Source of the DNA: Bacteroides sp.
GTDB taxonomy: Bacteria; Bacillota; Clostridia; Lachnospirales; Lachnospiraceae
Reading direction: 5' to 3'
Assembly (NCBI GenBank): GCA_023666705.1
Contig: JAMPBO010000021.1
Span: 1 to 50,416 of the forward strand
DNA length: 50,416 nucleotides
The position numbers and the translations under genes are program-made. Below are positions 34,980 through 44,866 of the stretch, piece after piece. Every line of letters starts with the position of its first letter. The stretch's first letter is position 1. The notes beneath the pieces are model-generated. The model did not search any database, was not told where the DNA came from, and worked only from the letters and a program-made list of their open reading frames with translations.

Positions 34980-35008
34980 ATTTTAGGGTTTAACCGCAAA
35001 ATAGTCAA
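34980..35008 (-). promoter_or_regulatory. Promoter of the zinc phospholipase-like gene
   Basis: Minus strand -35 TTGACT, 17-nt spacer, -10 TAAAAT; about 40 nt upstream of the start codon. Confidence 0.8.
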
Positions 35009-35076
35009 TCTTTATTTTTTTCATTTATTTACCAATTTTTTCCATTATTAATGTTGTCATAAATGCAAGCTATATC

Positions 35077-36993
35077 CTACGTTGCAACCTTATTTCCCGT
35101 GTACAGCTGATAGTATCTGCCCTGCTTGTTTATGAGGTCATCATGCGGTCCCCGCTCAATCACCCTGCCCTTTTCAAGGACAATAATACAGTCACTGTTT
35201 TTGACCGTGGAAAGTCTGTGTGCAATTACAAATGTTGTCCTTCCCTTCATAAGCATATCCATACCCTCCTGAACAATTTTTTCCGTTCGGGTATCGATGG
35301 AGCTCGTTGCCTCGTCAAGGATAAGCACAGGAGGATCCGCTATGGCAGCCCTCGCTATGGCAAGCAGCTGTCTCTGTCCCTGACTTAAATTGGCACCATC
35401 ACCTGTGAGCATGGTATTGTAACCATCAGGAAGCCTTCTGATAAAACCGTCTGCATTGGCAAGCTTTGCCGCCTTGATTACCTCCTCGTCGGTTGCATCC
35501 AGTCTTCCGTACCTTATATTTTCCATAACCGTTTCCGTAAACAAATGGGTATCCTGAAGTACCATTCCAAGGGAACGCCTCAAGTCATCCTTTTTAATTT
35601 TATTTACATTAATACCATCATACCTTATTTTGCCGTCCTGAATATCATAAAACCGGTTAATCAGATTTGTTATTGTCGTTTTTCCTGCACCTGTAGAGCC
35701 GACAAATGCTATCTTCTGTCCCGGTGTCGCAAACAGGTCAACATTATAGAGCACCTGCTTTTCCTCATTGTAGCCAAAGTCCACATCGTCAAATACAACG
35801 TCACCCGTAAGCTTTACATAGGTTACGGAGCCGTCCGCCTGATGGGTATGCTTCCATGCCCAAAGTCCTGTTCTTGTTTCACTTTCTGTTAATACCCCAT
35901 CTTTTTCTACGGCATTCACCAAAGTGACATAGCCCTCATCGGTTTCAGGCTTTTCATCAAGCGTGTTAAAAATTCTTTCCGCACCTGCAAGTGCCATAAT
36001 GACGGAATTGAGCTGCTGGCTGACCTGATTGATTGGCATACTGAAATTCTTGTTAAAGGTCAAAAAGCTTGCAAGTCCACCCAGTGTAAATCCACCAATG
36101 TTGTTTAAGGCAAGTGCACCGCCTGCAATTGCACATATGACATAGCTGATGTTTCCAAGCTGTGCATTAATCGGTCCAAGGAGATTGGCGTATTTGTTTG
36201 CGTTATTCGCACTGTCAAAGAGCTGTTCGTTCAGTGCATTAAAGCCTTCCTTGCTCTCCTCCTCATGGCAAAATACCTTGATAACCTTCTGCCCCTCAAT
36301 CATTTCCTCGATATAACCATTTAAAGCACCGATATCCCGCTGCTGTGCGGCAAAGTAACGTCCGCTGTTTCCTGCAACCTTTCCAGTCACCTTAAGCATG
36401 ACAAAAACCATGGCAAGGGTAAGCAGTGTCAACGGCACATTTAAAATAATCATACTCACTAAAACCGAAACTACCGTTATGACACTGGATATCGTCTGCG
36501 GTATGCTCTGGCTAATCATCTGCCTCAACGTATCAACATCATTTGTGTAAAGAGACATAATATCTCCGTGTGCATGCGTATCAAAATACTTAACCGGCAG
36601 GCTTTCCATATGGTTAAACAGGTCTATTCTAATGCTTTTTAAGGTTCCCTGTGCAACATACATAAGCAGTCTCGCCTGTATAAATGCTGCAAGGATACCT
36701 GCCAGATAAAAGCCCGCTACTCTTGTAATTGCATGTAACAGCTCTGAATAATCAGGATTTCCTGCCCCAATCAGCGGTCTGATATAATCGTCAATCAATG
36801 TCCTCATAAACAAGGTTCCCTGGACATTGGCAAGAGCGGATACAATAATGCAAATGACAACCAAAACACAATGTGCCTTATATTTTTTTCCCACATATCC
36901 CATAATTCTCGCAAAAAGCTTTCCGGGATTTTCTACCTTTTTGCCGCCGTCCATGCCGCGTCTCATAGGTCCTCTTGGTCCGTGCTGTGCCAT
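35077..36993 (-). CDS. ABC exporter half-transporter, catalytic-site partner (638 aa)
   Basis: Six-helix membrane domain followed by an ATPase domain. Walker A is GSTGAGKTT, the signature NLSQGQRQLLAIARA and Walker B LILDEATSSID with the catalytic Glu intact. The N-terminus is rich in Arg/Gly/Lys (GPRGPMRRGMDGGKK). Start and the stop of the upstream half-transporter gene share position 36993, so the two subunits are made in equal amounts. Heterodimeric multidrug or lipid exporters of this layout are common in Firmicutes. Substrate unknown. Confidence 0.93.
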   Translation of the reverse strand: MAQHGPRGPMRRGMDGGKKVENPGKLFARIMGYVGKKYKAHCVLVVICIIVSALANVQGTLFMRTLIDDYIRPLIGAGNPDYSELLHAITRVAGFYLAGILAAFIQARLLMYVAQGTLKSIRIDLFNHMESLPVKYFDTHAHGDIMSLYTNDVDTLRQMISQSIPQTISSVITVVSVLVSMIILNVPLTLLTLAMVFVMLKVTGKVAGNSGRYFAAQQRDIGALNGYIEEMIEGQKVIKVFCHEEESKEGFNALNEQLFDSANNANKYANLLGPINAQLGNISYVICAIAGGALALNNIGGFTLGGLASFLTFNKNFSMPINQVSQQLNSVIMALAGAERIFNTLDEKPETDEGYVTLVNAVEKDGVLTESETRTGLWAWKHTHQADGSVTYVKLTGDVVFDDVDFGYNEEKQVLYNVDLFATPGQKIAFVGSTGAGKTTITNLINRFYDIQDGKIRYDGINVNKIKKDDLRRSLGMVLQDTHLFTETVMENIRYGRLDATDEEVIKAAKLANADGFIRRLPDGYNTMLTGDGANLSQGQRQLLAIARAAIADPPVLILDEATSSIDTRTEKIVQEGMDMLMKGRTTFVIAHRLSTVKNSDCIIVLEKGRVIERGPHDDLINKQGRYYQLYTGNKVAT

Positions 36994-38753
36994 TACGCAT
37001 CACCTCCCTCGTCAAAGTCGCCGCTTCCGCCTGTCTGTGACTCGTAAACATCCTTGTATATTTCATTTGTGGCAATCAGCTCATCGTGCGTTCCCACGCC
37101 ATGAATCCGTCCGTCATCCATGACGATAATGCGATCCGCATGGCTGACACTGTTGATTCTCTGGGCAATGATTATTTTTGTCGTGTTTGGAATTTCCTCG
37201 GCAAATGCCTTTCTGATTTTTGCGTCCGTTGCCGTATCCACTGCACTTGTACTGTCATCGAGTATGAGGATTTTCGGCTTCTTTAAAAGTGCCCTTGCAA
37301 TACAGAGTCTCTGCCTCTGACCACCTGAAACGTTGGTACCTCCCTGCTCAATACGTGTATTGTAGCCGTCAGGAAATGCATTGATAAATTCGTCGGCACA
37401 GGCAAGCTTACATGCCCTTTCACACTCCTCATCCGTGGCATTCTTATCGCCCCATCTTAAATTTTCATAAATTGTACCGCTGAACAGTACATTTTTTTGA
37501 AGGACAACAGACACTTCATTCCGAAGTGACTCAATGTCATATTTTCTGACGTCAATTCCTCCTACAAGCAGTTCTCCCTTTGTCACGTCATAGAGCCTGC
37601 TGATCAGATTGACCAGACTGGATTTCGAGCTTCCCGTTCCGCCTATAATACCAATCGTTTCGCCCGCCTTAATATGGACATTGATATCCGCCAGAACATA
37701 CCGTTCCTCGCCATTATCCTTTCCCTTTGCATATTTAAAATACACGTCGTTGAAATCTATGCTTCCGTCCGCTATCTCCATAACAGGATTTTCAGGATTT
37801 ACAATGTCAGCCTTCTCCTCAATGACCTCCGCAATACGTTTTGCACTTGCCACACTCATGGACATCATTACAAATATCATGGAGAGCATCATAAGGCTCA
37901 TCAGTATGTTCATGCAGTACGTGAGCAGGCTCATCAGCTGACCTGTTTTCAAGGTATTTGACACTATCATATGGGCACCAATCCAGCTGATTCCGATAAT
38001 ACATGTATACACGGTAAACATCATGACAGGTGAGTTAAAGGATAATACTTTCTCCGCCTTCAAAAACATGCTGTAAACCATTTCACTTGCATTTGCAAAT
38101 TTTTTCTTTTCAAAGTCCTCCCTGACAAATGCTTTTACAACCCGGATTGCAGAAACATTTTCCTGTACACTGGCATTTAAATCATCGTACTTTTTAAATA
38201 CCTGTGTGAAATATTTCATGGCAAACCGAATAATAATCATAAGGACAACACTGAGTGCCAAAACCGCCACAAGGTAAATGCTTGCAAGCCTTGGGCTTAT
38301 CATAAACGCCATAACCATTGCAAATATCATGCTTGCAGGTGCACGCATACACATTCTAAGCAGCATCTGATATGCCATCTGCAGGTTGTTCACGTCAGTT
38401 GTAAGCCTTGTCACAAGACCTGCTGTTGAAAATTTATCAATATTTGAAAATGAAAAGGTCTGTATATTGTCATACATTGCCCCTCTCAAATTCTTGGCAA
38501 AGCCTGTTGATGCCTTGGAGCCGTACACACCTCCGAGTACACCCGATACAAGTCCTCCTGCTGCGAGAAGAACCATAAGACCTCCCATAAGTACAATGTG
38601 ATTCATGTCACCCTTGTCTACTCCATCATCCACCAGTGATTGAAGCAAAAACGGTATCAGAGTCTCAAAAATAACCTCAAATATCATACAAACCGGGGTA
38701 AGTATGGAAGCAGTCTTGTATTCCTTAATCTGAGCTGCCAACGTCTTTAACAT
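36993..38753 (-). CDS. ABC exporter half-transporter, degenerate-site partner (586 aa)
   Basis: Membrane domain plus ATPase. Walker A GGTGSSKSS, signature NVSGGQRQRLCIARA, and Walker B LILDDSTSAVD in which the catalytic Glu is Asp. That is the usual sign of the non-hydrolytic subunit in heterodimeric exporters such as TM287/288 and BmrCD. ATG 38753 (MLKTLAAQIKEYK) has AAGGA upstream; an in-frame ATG 48 nt earlier adds unrelated residues. First gene of the exporter operon, with its own promoter. Confidence 0.93.
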   Translation of the reverse strand: MLKTLAAQIKEYKTASILTPVCMIFEVIFETLIPFLLQSLVDDGVDKGDMNHIVLMGGLMVLLAAGGLVSGVLGGVYGSKASTGFAKNLRGAMYDNIQTFSFSNIDKFSTAGLVTRLTTDVNNLQMAYQMLLRMCMRAPASMIFAMVMAFMISPRLASIYLVAVLALSVVLMIIIRFAMKYFTQVFKKYDDLNASVQENVSAIRVVKAFVREDFEKKKFANASEMVYSMFLKAEKVLSFNSPVMMFTVYTCIIGISWIGAHMIVSNTLKTGQLMSLLTYCMNILMSLMMLSMIFVMMSMSVASAKRIAEVIEEKADIVNPENPVMEIADGSIDFNDVYFKYAKGKDNGEERYVLADINVHIKAGETIGIIGGTGSSKSSLVNLISRLYDVTKGELLVGGIDVRKYDIESLRNEVSVVLQKNVLFSGTIYENLRWGDKNATDEECERACKLACADEFINAFPDGYNTRIEQGGTNVSGGQRQRLCIARALLKKPKILILDDSTSAVDTATDAKIRKAFAEEIPNTTKIIIAQRINSVSHADRIIVMDDGRIHGVGTHDELIATNEIYKDVYESQTGGSGDFDEGGDA

Positions 38754-38821
38754 TTTGTCGCTTTCCTTCTTTCCTGTAATCCTACATTTTATTTTTTCCA
38801 CATTTTAACTCTACCTTATAT

Positions 38822-38850
38822 CTATTACATCAATATAAATTTCCAGTCAA
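38822..38850 (-). promoter_or_regulatory. Promoter of the ABC exporter operon
   Basis: Minus strand -35 TTGACT, 17-nt spacer, -10 TAATAG; about 60 nt before the start codon. Confidence 0.65.
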
Positions 38851-38885
38851 GCAAAAATGTGTGAAAAAAAGGTGAACAACAGCCG

Positions 38886-41006
38886 TTATTTTTCAGATGT
38901 TCTCGGAATAAAAACCCTGGAAACAGCCTGACTTCCTTCTTCCTTCGTGCTGTTCATTGCCCGCTTGCAGAAATATGCCTGTGCCTCTAGCTTATCCCGT
39001 CCCCTCAAATCCTGCTTTTCATAGGAGCCGTCCGGCTTTAATATATATGCCTTTAATGTATCCGCAAGCTGTATATTTAATATTTCAATTACATCCCGCT
39101 TTAAGTCCTCATCCTCCACCGGGAATGTAATCTCTACTCTCTTGTCAAGGTTTCTCGGCATCCAGTCGGCACTGCCCATATAAACATCCTCAAATCCGCC
39201 GTTGTAGAAATAGAATATTCTTGAGTGCTCAAGAAAATTACCGACAATGGACCTTACCGTTATATTTTCACTGAGCTGGTGTATACCTGTTTTAAGACAA
39301 CATATACCCCTGACAATCAGGTCAATTTTTACACCTGCATTTGAAGCCTCGTACAGTGCACTTATGATAACAGGGTCGCAAAGCGAATTCATTTTAGCGA
39401 TAATACGTGCCTCCTTGCCCATTCTGGCATTTTCTGCTTCACGCCTTATCAGGCTGACAAACTTATTTTTCATCCAGATAGGGGCAACCAGAAGCTTATT
39501 CCATGCAAGTGGTTCTGAGTAGCCTGACAGCATGTTAAACACAGCCGTTGCGTCCTCTCCGATTGCATCGGATGCCGTAAGCATGCCCATATCCGTGTAA
39601 AGCTTTGCCGTTATGTCATTGTAGTTTCCCGTTCCGAGATGGACATACCGTTTGATGCCCTCCTCCTCACGTCTCACGACAAGTGCTATCTTCGAGTGGG
39701 TCTTTAATCCCACCAGTCCGTATATAACATGACAGCCTGCCTTCTCAAGCATCTTTGCCCAGTTAATGTTGTTTTCCTCGTCAAAGCGTGCCTTAAGCTC
39801 CACGAGAACCGTTACCTGCTTTCCATTCTCCGCTGCCTGTGCAAGTGCTGCCACAATCGGCGAATTTCCGCTTACACGGTAAAGGGTCTGCTTGATGGCA
39901 AGCACGTTCGGGTCAACTGCTGCCTGCTTAATAAACTGTATGACAGGCGTAAATTCATCATACGGATGATGCAGTAAAATATCCTTGCGTTTTATCTGGT
40001 CAAATATATTTTCATCATGATTGATTGCCTTTACCGGCTGCGGAATATATTTCTTATTGCACAGATGCTCAAATCCGTCCAAATCGCTGACCTTCATAAG
40101 GAATGTAAGGTCCAGCGGTCCATTTATGGCGTAAACAGCCTCGCTTGAAACCTGTAGCTGTTTTTTCAGCTCCTTTAGCAGCCGTCTATCCATATCCGTC
40201 TCAACCTCAAGCTTAATTACCTCGCCCCATGCCCGTTTTTTTATCTGCTTTTCAATTTCCTTGAGCAAATCAGCGGCATCATCCTCATCTATGGCAAGAT
40301 CCGCATTTCTCATAATACGGTATGGATGGGCACATACAATCTCATAATTAAGAAACAGCTTTCCGAGATTTTTTTCGATAATCTCTTCAAGCAGAATAAT
40401 TTCACGTGTCTCTCCCTCAGCGGGCAGCTCCACGATTCTCGGCAGAACCGATGGCACCTGAACAGTTGCAATGTCTATGACATCCTTTTTCTTGTCACGT
40501 ATCAATGCTCCGATATTCAGGGTTTTATTACTTATCAACGGAAACGGTCTTGACGAGTCCACCGCCATAGGCGTAAGTACGGGATAGACATCCTTGTGGA
40601 AATATTTATCCACATACCGTTCCTGCTTTTCCGTCAAATCCTCGTAATGCTTTACAAGCTTTAACCCCTTATCCTCCATTGCAGGAAGCAGCGAACGGTT
40701 CAAGGTCATGTACTGTGACGACATCATATTTTTTGTTTCAGGTATAATTTTTTCAAGCTGCTCCTCCGGTGTCAGTCCCGCAATATCTTTCTTTTTAACT
40801 CCCGCATGCACAAGGTCAATCAGCGACGCCACCCTTATCATAAAGAACTCGTCTAAATTTGATGCGGTAATGCCAAGAAATTTAAGCCTCTCAAAAAGCG
40901 GAAGGGTTTTGTCCTTTGCCTCTCCGAGGATTCTATAGTTAAATTGAAGCCAGCTCAGCTCCCTGTTTGAATAATTTTCGTACTTTTCCAGTTGTTTCTT
41001 ATCCAT
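38886..41006 (-). CDS. ppk1: Polyphosphate kinase Ppk1 (706 aa)
   Basis: Makes polyphosphate from ATP, reversibly. N-terminal NRELSWLQFNYRILGEA, LLHHPYDEFTPVIQFIKQAA, LKTHSKIALVVRRE containing the autophosphorylated His at residue 437, and HLGTGNYNDITAKLYTD are all family hallmarks, as is the late second PLD-like half (GICCLKTGIHQ). Length normal. Two nt after the Ppx/GppA gene, so both are one operon, combining synthesis and breakdown of polyphosphate. Confidence 0.97.
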   Translation of the reverse strand: MDKKQLEKYENYSNRELSWLQFNYRILGEAKDKTLPLFERLKFLGITASNLDEFFMIRVASLIDLVHAGVKKKDIAGLTPEEQLEKIIPETKNMMSSQYMTLNRSLLPAMEDKGLKLVKHYEDLTEKQERYVDKYFHKDVYPVLTPMAVDSSRPFPLISNKTLNIGALIRDKKKDVIDIATVQVPSVLPRIVELPAEGETREIILLEEIIEKNLGKLFLNYEIVCAHPYRIMRNADLAIDEDDAADLLKEIEKQIKKRAWGEVIKLEVETDMDRRLLKELKKQLQVSSEAVYAINGPLDLTFLMKVSDLDGFEHLCNKKYIPQPVKAINHDENIFDQIKRKDILLHHPYDEFTPVIQFIKQAAVDPNVLAIKQTLYRVSGNSPIVAALAQAAENGKQVTVLVELKARFDEENNINWAKMLEKAGCHVIYGLVGLKTHSKIALVVRREEEGIKRYVHLGTGNYNDITAKLYTDMGMLTASDAIGEDATAVFNMLSGYSEPLAWNKLLVAPIWMKNKFVSLIRREAENARMGKEARIIAKMNSLCDPVIISALYEASNAGVKIDLIVRGICCLKTGIHQLSENITVRSIVGNFLEHSRIFYFYNGGFEDVYMGSADWMPRNLDKRVEITFPVEDEDLKRDVIEILNIQLADTLKAYILKPDGSYEKQDLRGRDKLEAQAYFCKRAMNSTKEEGSQAVSRVFIPRTSEK

Positions 41007-41008
41007 AA

Positions 41009-42544
41009 CTACACACTCCTTTTTAATCTGAGTACCGGTCTGATTCCATATACTTTTTCGAAGAAATCTCCCTTTGCCAGAAACAATCCCGACTCAAGGG
41101 AAATATCCTCATATGTCTTTGCTGATATGATTACCTGTTCATCCTTAACCGTTACAGACACATCCTCAAGCTTCTGCTTATGGCTCTTGTCCATAACATT
41201 TGCAATCCTCATAATTGCCGCAAGCTTGGCAATTGTCATATAATCGCAGTCACCCAGCTCATTTTCCATTTTATCTCTCGATGGAAGATACAGGATGTTG
41301 TATTTTACGATATTGGCAACCTCCATACGCTCCTTATGCGAAAGTCCGATTATCTCCGTATTTGCAACGATATGGTATGAATTGCTTGCACCGTCATGCA
41401 TGTTAATGTAATTTCCACATTCATGTAAAATCGCTGCTATCTGGAGCTGAAGCCGTTCCCGTTTCCCCATTCCATACACTTTTTTTATGCCGTCAAATAT
41501 TTTTAAGGCATAATCGGAAACCCGCTCCGCATGGGTTCTGCTGCACCTGTATCTCCTTGCAAGATAATATGCTGATGCAATGATGTCCTCATCAAAATTG
41601 TGGTCAAACACGATTTTTGCACCTTCATCCATGTAGGATGCTGTGATTCCTTCACAAAAGTCCACATTTGGCACATACATTTCCTCTGCCTTACAGTTAT
41701 TTAAGAAGGACTGGTAAATGATTATGTTAGGAAGCATAAGCGTAGCACGCTCATAAGGGATTCCGTATTTTTCCGAAAGCTCCTGCGGCGTCATGCTTAC
41801 GATTCTTTTGTACATTGCATAAAACTGTGCACGGTTTACCTTCTCGCTGATATCAAGCTCAGGGGCTATTTTTTTCAGTGCATTGACAACCTCTCCAACA
41901 GCAATTAAATTTTTGATTTCCTTATCGTTTAAGTAAATATTTCGGAAAGCCACGATATCACTTTCAACGTACTCCTCCAAAAGCCGGTCCAGTCGTCCGC
42001 TCCTCGTTCCGATAATGGAAAGATAATCCCTGATCCGGACCGCTCCGATTGGAATATTTTCCGTTACAACAAGACTGTTTTTGTCAAACAGTGAAATTTG
42101 CACACTGCCTGCTCCGATATCAACAAAGGCAGTATTTTTGCTCACAACCTGATGAAAATTATCATACTTTGCAACAAGTCCCTTAAAGTTTGTGTACCGC
42201 TGCTCCGAATTGCTCAGTACCTTAACATCAAAGCCCGTTCTTCGTTTGATTGTATCCAGTACAATATCCCGGTTTTCCGCCTCGCGGACAGCACTTGTTG
42301 CGTATGCCCTGTAATCAGATACCTGATATTCCTTCATTTTGATTTTAAAGCTTGAAAGAATGTCACATATCTGACGTATGGACTCGGTTGAGAGAAATCC
42401 GTTGCTGTAGGTATCCTTGGCAAGCTCGACAATATTATTCACTGCATCAAGCTGCTTGAAGCTTTTCCTCCCACTGATTTCATAGATTTTCATTGCAATT
42501 TCACTTGACCCCACATATATGGCTGCAAATGTTTTGTACGACAT
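41009..42544 (-). CDS. Ppx/GppA-type exopolyphosphatase/pppGpp phosphatase (511 aa)
   Basis: ASKHA-fold phosphatase (FAAIYVGSSEIAMKIYEI, VRAYATSAVREAENR, TAFVDIGAGSVQISLF, GAVRIRDYL) followed by a C-terminal HD-like domain (RTHAERVSDYALKIF, AAILHECGNYINMHDG). Removes terminal phosphate from polyphosphate or pppGpp; the sequence does not separate the two. Domain layout is that of the long Ppx form. Start behind GGGGGTGTAGAC. Directly upstream of ppk1. Confidence 0.93.
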   Translation of the reverse strand: MSYKTFAAIYVGSSEIAMKIYEISGRKSFKQLDAVNNIVELAKDTYSNGFLSTESIRQICDILSSFKIKMKEYQVSDYRAYATSAVREAENRDIVLDTIKRRTGFDVKVLSNSEQRYTNFKGLVAKYDNFHQVVSKNTAFVDIGAGSVQISLFDKNSLVVTENIPIGAVRIRDYLSIIGTRSGRLDRLLEEYVESDIVAFRNIYLNDKEIKNLIAVGEVVNALKKIAPELDISEKVNRAQFYAMYKRIVSMTPQELSEKYGIPYERATLMLPNIIIYQSFLNNCKAEEMYVPNVDFCEGITASYMDEGAKIVFDHNFDEDIIASAYYLARRYRCSRTHAERVSDYALKIFDGIKKVYGMGKRERLQLQIAAILHECGNYINMHDGASNSYHIVANTEIIGLSHKERMEVANIVKYNILYLPSRDKMENELGDCDYMTIAKLAAIMRIANVMDKSHKQKLEDVSVTVKDEQVIISAKTYEDISLESGLFLAKGDFFEKVYGIRPVLRLKRSV

Positions 42545-42571
42545 GTCTACACCCCCTATTTATTTTGAACA

Positions 42572-43408
42572 TTATTTGCCTGTCGTCTCCTCATTTTGAT
42601 GCAATATATCTAAAAGCTCTATTATTGTCCTGTTATAACCGGGATGATATGCAAACGGCGCTATCTCGCAAAGCGGCTCCAACACAAATTGCCGTTTTGC
42701 CATCTCGGCATGGGGAATTTTTAAATTTTCCTCCATAATAATTTCCCTGTCATATAAAAGGATATCGATATCCAGTGTCCTCGGTCCCCAATGAATCAGT
42801 CTTTTTCGCCCTGCACCCTGCTCAATATCACCGATAATCGCCAGAAGCTCCTGCGGGGAATACAGGGTTTCTATCTCCAGACAGCCATTCAAAAAATCGT
42901 CCTGCTCCACATCCCCATACGGTTTTGTATTGATATACGTCGACACCTTATTTACCTTTATGTACTCATCCTTATTCAACTGATCAACTGCATAATCAAG
43001 GTAGCTCTCCCTGTCGCCCAGATTGGAGCCAAGCCCCAGATATACCGTATGTCTCCCTCTTGTAATATCCACGCATACGGTATCAAAGGTCATTTCAATC
43101 GGTGCCTCAGGCTTACTTAAAATGACATGCACCATACTCACCTTTTCATATTCAAGCAAAATGGTATCTGCAACCGTTTCGGCAGCCGCCTCAATCAGGT
43201 CGTATTTTTCTTCTGTCATAACCCTGGAAATCGTATTACATACCATTGCATAATTTACAGTCTCGGACAGGTCATCCTCCGTTCCCGCACCATGCAAGTC
43301 CAAAAACAGCTCCACCGTGACAATGAAGGTCTGCCCCTCCCTTTTTTCCTGCGGCAAAACGCCGTGATATGCAAATAGTTCCAAGTCCTTTATGACAATC
43401 TTATCCAT
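42572..43408 (-). CDS. folBK: Bifunctional dihydroneopterin aldolase / HPPK (FolB-FolK)
   Basis: Fusion of two folate enzymes. FolB (about residues 1-115): MDKIVIKDLELFAYHGVLPQE, with the NYAMVCNTI and LIEAAAETVADTI segments. FolK (about 120 to the end): YLGLGSNLGDRESYLDYAV, RKRLIHWGPRTLDIDILLYD with catalytic Asp pair. ATG 43408 has AAGGAGAT upstream; its start overlaps the folP stop by 8 nt. The fused form is common in Firmicutes. Confidence 0.95.
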   Translation of the reverse strand: MDKIVIKDLELFAYHGVLPQEKREGQTFIVTVELFLDLHGAGTEDDLSETVNYAMVCNTISRVMTEEKYDLIEAAAETVADTILLEYEKVSMVHVILSKPEAPIEMTFDTVCVDITRGRHTVYLGLGSNLGDRESYLDYAVDQLNKDEYIKVNKVSTYINTKPYGDVEQDDFLNGCLEIETLYSPQELLAIIGDIEQGAGRKRLIHWGPRTLDIDILLYDREIIMEENLKIPHAEMAKRQFVLEPLCEIAPFAYHPGYNRTIIELLDILHQNEETTGK

Positions 43409-44216
43409 ATATCTCCTTCCTGATTGCATCCGCCATTTTCAGTGCCCTGTAATTTTCCAAAACATCATGTACCCGAAAAAAGGTACAGCCACTCATAAGC
43501 CCTATGACAGAGGTAGCAACCGTTCCCTCCACTCTCTCATCCACAGGCAAACCAAGTACGTTACCGATAACCGATTTTCTCGACGTTCCAAGCAAAACAG
43601 GGTATCCCATGTCAACTACCGTCTTAAGGTGGTTCAATATGCTAAGATTTTGCTTCGTATCCTTTGCAAAGCCCACCCCAGGGTCAAGCATCACCTTGTC
43701 GGCACGAATCCCTGCCGCCAAAGCCATATCCACGCTCTCCTGTAAACCGGACACAACCTCACGTAAAAAATCCCTATACGCTGCTTCATGTCTGTTATGC
43801 ATCAGGCAGCAGGCAACCCCAAAACGTGCAATCGTCTCCGCCATGGCATCATCCCATTTCAATCCCCATATGTCATTTATCATATCCGCACCTGCAAGAA
43901 TTCCTGCCTGTGCAACCTTCGGCTTGTAGGTGTCAAGGGAAACGGGAATATTAAAATTTTCTTTGATTGCTTCTATAATAAAGCAGGTTCTCTCTATTTC
44001 CTCCTGCTCCGATATTTTAACGTACCCCGGTCTTGTTGACTCACCGCCCACATCGATGATATCAGCACCTTCATCAATCATTTGCTTTGTCCGTTTCAGT
44101 GCCTTGTCAACATTTGTGTAATTTCCCCCATCCGAAAATGAATCAGGGGTAACATTTAAAATCCCCATGATATACGGACGTCTGCCTATTTCAAAATTTG
44201 TGTTGCCAATCTGCAT
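43401..44216 (-). CDS. folP: Dihydropteroate synthase FolP (271 aa)
   Basis: Joins 6-hydroxymethyl-dihydropterin pyrophosphate with p-aminobenzoate; sulfonamide target. Motifs: MGILNVTPDSFSDGG, DVGGESTRPGY, LDPGVGFAKDTKQN, GTSRKSVIG and FRVHDV. Overlaps folBK at its end. Normal length. Confidence 0.97.
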   Translation of the reverse strand: MQIGNTNFEIGRRPYIMGILNVTPDSFSDGGNYTNVDKALKRTKQMIDEGADIIDVGGESTRPGYVKISEQEEIERTCFIIEAIKENFNIPVSLDTYKPKVAQAGILAGADMINDIWGLKWDDAMAETIARFGVACCLMHNRHEAAYRDFLREVVSGLQESVDMALAAGIRADKVMLDPGVGFAKDTKQNLSILNHLKTVVDMGYPVLLGTSRKSVIGNVLGLPVDERVEGTVATSVIGLMSGCTFFRVHDVLENYRALKMADAIRKEIYG

Positions 44217-44318
44217 TTCTGCTTCCCTGCTCCTTTTTTTGCATCACACAAGGTGAAATTTATTTTCCCCAAAATGTATACCACATGCCGAACCTTCACT
44301 GTAATTCCATCTCAAAAA

Positions 44319-44795
44319 TTAATATATGATAGACTTGTTTTTCATTTCATCATCCCAATAGCAGCTGTCATATGCCCCACAGTCAAAGCATTTTCTTGAA
44401 AGCTTATCTGCCTTATATAACAGTTCTGCAATTCCATCACCTGTTTGTTCATTTTTGTGACAGGCAATCGCCCTGCAAATCCTGTTTCGGTCAGACTCCG
44501 AAAAGCCTGCCTCATCCAGTATATCCCCTGCAATGTCAACGCCTGCCTGATGGTGGGGACTTCCATCCTTATATTCTTCCGCCCGCCCTATATCGTGCAA
44601 AAGTGCCATGGCATAAATAAGCTCCTTGTCTATCCCCATATTATGCTCCAGGCTTATAATATAAGCGATTCTCGCAACATCAAGACTGTGTTCCATTCCG
44701 TGCAGACAATAATTCCTGTCCGTCTCCATCGTTTCTATATAGTTTACATAATATTGATATCTTTCATTATTTAGTATCTTCTTTATCTTGTCCAT
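44319..44795 (-). CDS. HD-domain protein of the folate cluster (158 aa)
   Basis: Small HD hydrolase: HGMEHSLDVARIAYI (first His), MALLHDIGRAEEY (HD), SPHHQAG and ACHKNEQTGDG, then DKLSRKCFDCGAYDSCYW with three Cys in the C-terminal tail. HD proteins of this sort lie in many Firmicutes fol operons. Because the phosphatase acting on dihydroneopterin phosphate is missing or variable in many bacteria, it is a candidate for that step; this is inference. Confidence 0.85.
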   Translation of the reverse strand: MDKIKKILNNERYQYYVNYIETMETDRNYCLHGMEHSLDVARIAYIISLEHNMGIDKELIYAMALLHDIGRAEEYKDGSPHHQAGVDIAGDILDEAGFSESDRNRICRAIACHKNEQTGDGIAELLYKADKLSRKCFDCGAYDSCYWDDEMKNKSIIY

Positions 44796-44866
44796 TTCTT
44801 TATCTCTTTATTTAATAGGAAGTTTTGTTCCCACCGACATATACCCCTTCTTACGAATGCTGTCCT

